In this document: one piece after another, positions 63,301 to 64,000 of the stretch
Numbering within the stretch: the stretch's first letter is position 1
Layout of the letters: the number at the start of each line of letters is the position of its first letter
From: Bathymodiolus brooksi
Lineage: Eukaryota; Mollusca; Bivalvia; Mytilida; Modiolidae
Assembly: GCA_963680875.1 (NCBI GenBank)
Contig: OY804577.1
Location: forward strand, 148,322,196 to 148,386,195
DNA: 64,000 bases
Reading direction: 5' to 3'
Made by a program: the position numbers and the translations under genes
Notes under the pieces: generated by a model
Told to the model about the DNA's origin: nothing
The model's input: the letters and a program-made list of their open reading frames with translations, nothing else
Databases searched by the model: none

Positions 63301-64000
63301 TGTACGTTTCCTGGTGTCTAAGTGGTACTCTCAGTGTTAGCATTCCGTGTGATATTTATTGTATGTTTACTGGTGTCTAAGTGGTACTCTCAGTGTTAAC
63401 ATTCCGTGTGATATTTATTGTACGTTTCCTGGTTTCTAAGTGGTACTCTCAGTGTTAACATTCCGTGTGATATTTATTGTACGTTTCCTGGTGTCTAAGT
63501 GGTACTCTCAGTGTTAACATTCCGTGTGATATTTATTGTACGTTTCCTGGTGTCTAAGTTGTACTCTCAGTGTTAACATTCCGTGTGATATTTATTGTAT
63601 GTTTACTGGTGTCTAAGTGGTACCCTCAGTGTTAACATTCCGTGTGATATTTATTGTATGTTTTCTGGTGTCTATGTGGTACTCTCAGTGTTAACATTCC
63701 GTGTGATATTTATTTTATGTTTCCTGGTGTCTAAGTGGTACTCTCCGTGTTAACATTCCGTGTGATATTTATTGTATGTTTCCTGGTGTCTAAATGGTAC
63801 TCTCAGTGTTAACATTCCGTGTGATATTTATTGTATGTTTACTGGTTTCTAAGTGGTACTCTCAGTGTTAACATTCCGTGTGATATTTATTGTACTTTAC
63901 CTGGTGTCTAAGTGGTACTCTCTGTGCTAACATTCCGTGTGATATTTATTGTAAGTTTACTGGTGTCTAAGTGGTACTCTCAGTGTTAGCATTCCGTGTG
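54327..64000. repeat. 59-bp satellite array (about 164 copies), continues beyond the right edge
   Basis: The unit is 59 bp (ACTCTCAG at 54,362 and 54,421). Its core is GATATTTATTGTATGTTTCC then TGGTGTCTAAGTGGTACTCT and CAGTGTTAACATTCCGTGT. Common variants are TTTACTGG or TTTCCTGG, GTACG or GTATG, and TTAGC or TTAAC. It begins immediately after the 50-bp array without spacer. Stops are present in all frames often enough that no long open frames arise. It lies upstream of the DUSP-like gene. Confidence 0.97.
55701..63100. repeat. Higher-order blocks in the 59-bp satellite (39 and 65 units)
   Basis: The rare variant TGTTACGTGGTGTC occurs at about 55,701, 58,001 and 61,835. The one-base-short unit ACATTCGTGTG occurs at about 56,561, 58,861 and 62,695. 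Both give the same spacings, 2300 and 3834 bp, equal to 39 x 59 - 1 and 65 x 59 - 1. The neighbouring variant order is repeated too (CATATCTATTGTACG, TTTCGTGGTGTCTATG, CTCATTGTTAAC). Large blocks have been duplicated recently. Confidence 0.85.

Overview
This is a eukaryotic, not a prokaryotic, window. It is most likely from a mollusc, probably a bivalve, judging by fragments of dispersed repeats of the kind common in those genomes (for example the TATGGTGTTTAACGCCAC head at about 27,598 and a GTTAAACATCAATCAAAC end at about 49,119). About 55 kb of the 64 kb (roughly 86%) is tandem repeat. The arrays have at least ten unit lengths with no sequence relation that I can see by eye: 55, 38, 60, 37, 36, 33, 17, 66/44, 50 and 59 bp. 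Very long open frames (700-1,180 codons on both strands between 27.8 and 45.6 kb) are an artefact of a 33-bp unit that is divisible by three and lacks stops in several frames.

The one host gene I can support lies on the minus strand and is almost hidden by the repeats. Exon 1 (50,633-50,987) and exon 2 (22,789-22,919) together encode a 162-residue N-terminus. It matches the rhodanese-like, MAP-kinase-binding domain of a dual-specificity MAP kinase phosphatase (DUSP/MKP, DUSP1/2/4/5 type). Both exons have good splice signals and compatible phase (1). They are separated by a 27,713-nt intron that holds an ~18-kb 33-bp satellite, a 66/44-bp array, several minisatellites, a Tc1-like element, a detached Tc1 end and a small hAT-like element. 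The catalytic exons are not in the window. They should lie to the left, beyond the 38-bp array and the >20-kb 55-bp satellite, so intron 2 would exceed 22.8 kb.

Layout: 1-20,600, 55-bp satellite with higher-order repeats of about 2.5 and 1.4 kb; 20,641-22,205, 38-bp array; 22,206-22,788, start of intron 2; 22,789-22,919, exon 2; 23,000-23,125, Tc1 end fragment; 23,120-23,677, 60-bp array; 24,614-26,233, complete but inactivated Tc1-like transposon; 26,749-27,350, 37- and 36-bp minisatellites; 27,674-45,770, 33-bp satellite whose left edge runs into a dispersed repeat; 45,788-46,490, SINE-like fragments and a foldback; 46,785-48,852, 17-bp and 66/44-bp arrays; 49,889-50,484, hAT-like element; 50,633-50,987, exon 1; 51.0-51.15 kb, likely promoter; 52,250-54,326, 50-bp array; 54,327-64,000, 59-bp satellite running off the right edge.

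The most noteworthy points are the MAP kinase phosphatase gene split by giant satellite-filled introns, and the 33-bp satellite, whose edge units and neighbouring sequence suggest it grew out of a dispersed repeat and is organised in higher-order blocks of exactly 33n+7 bp.
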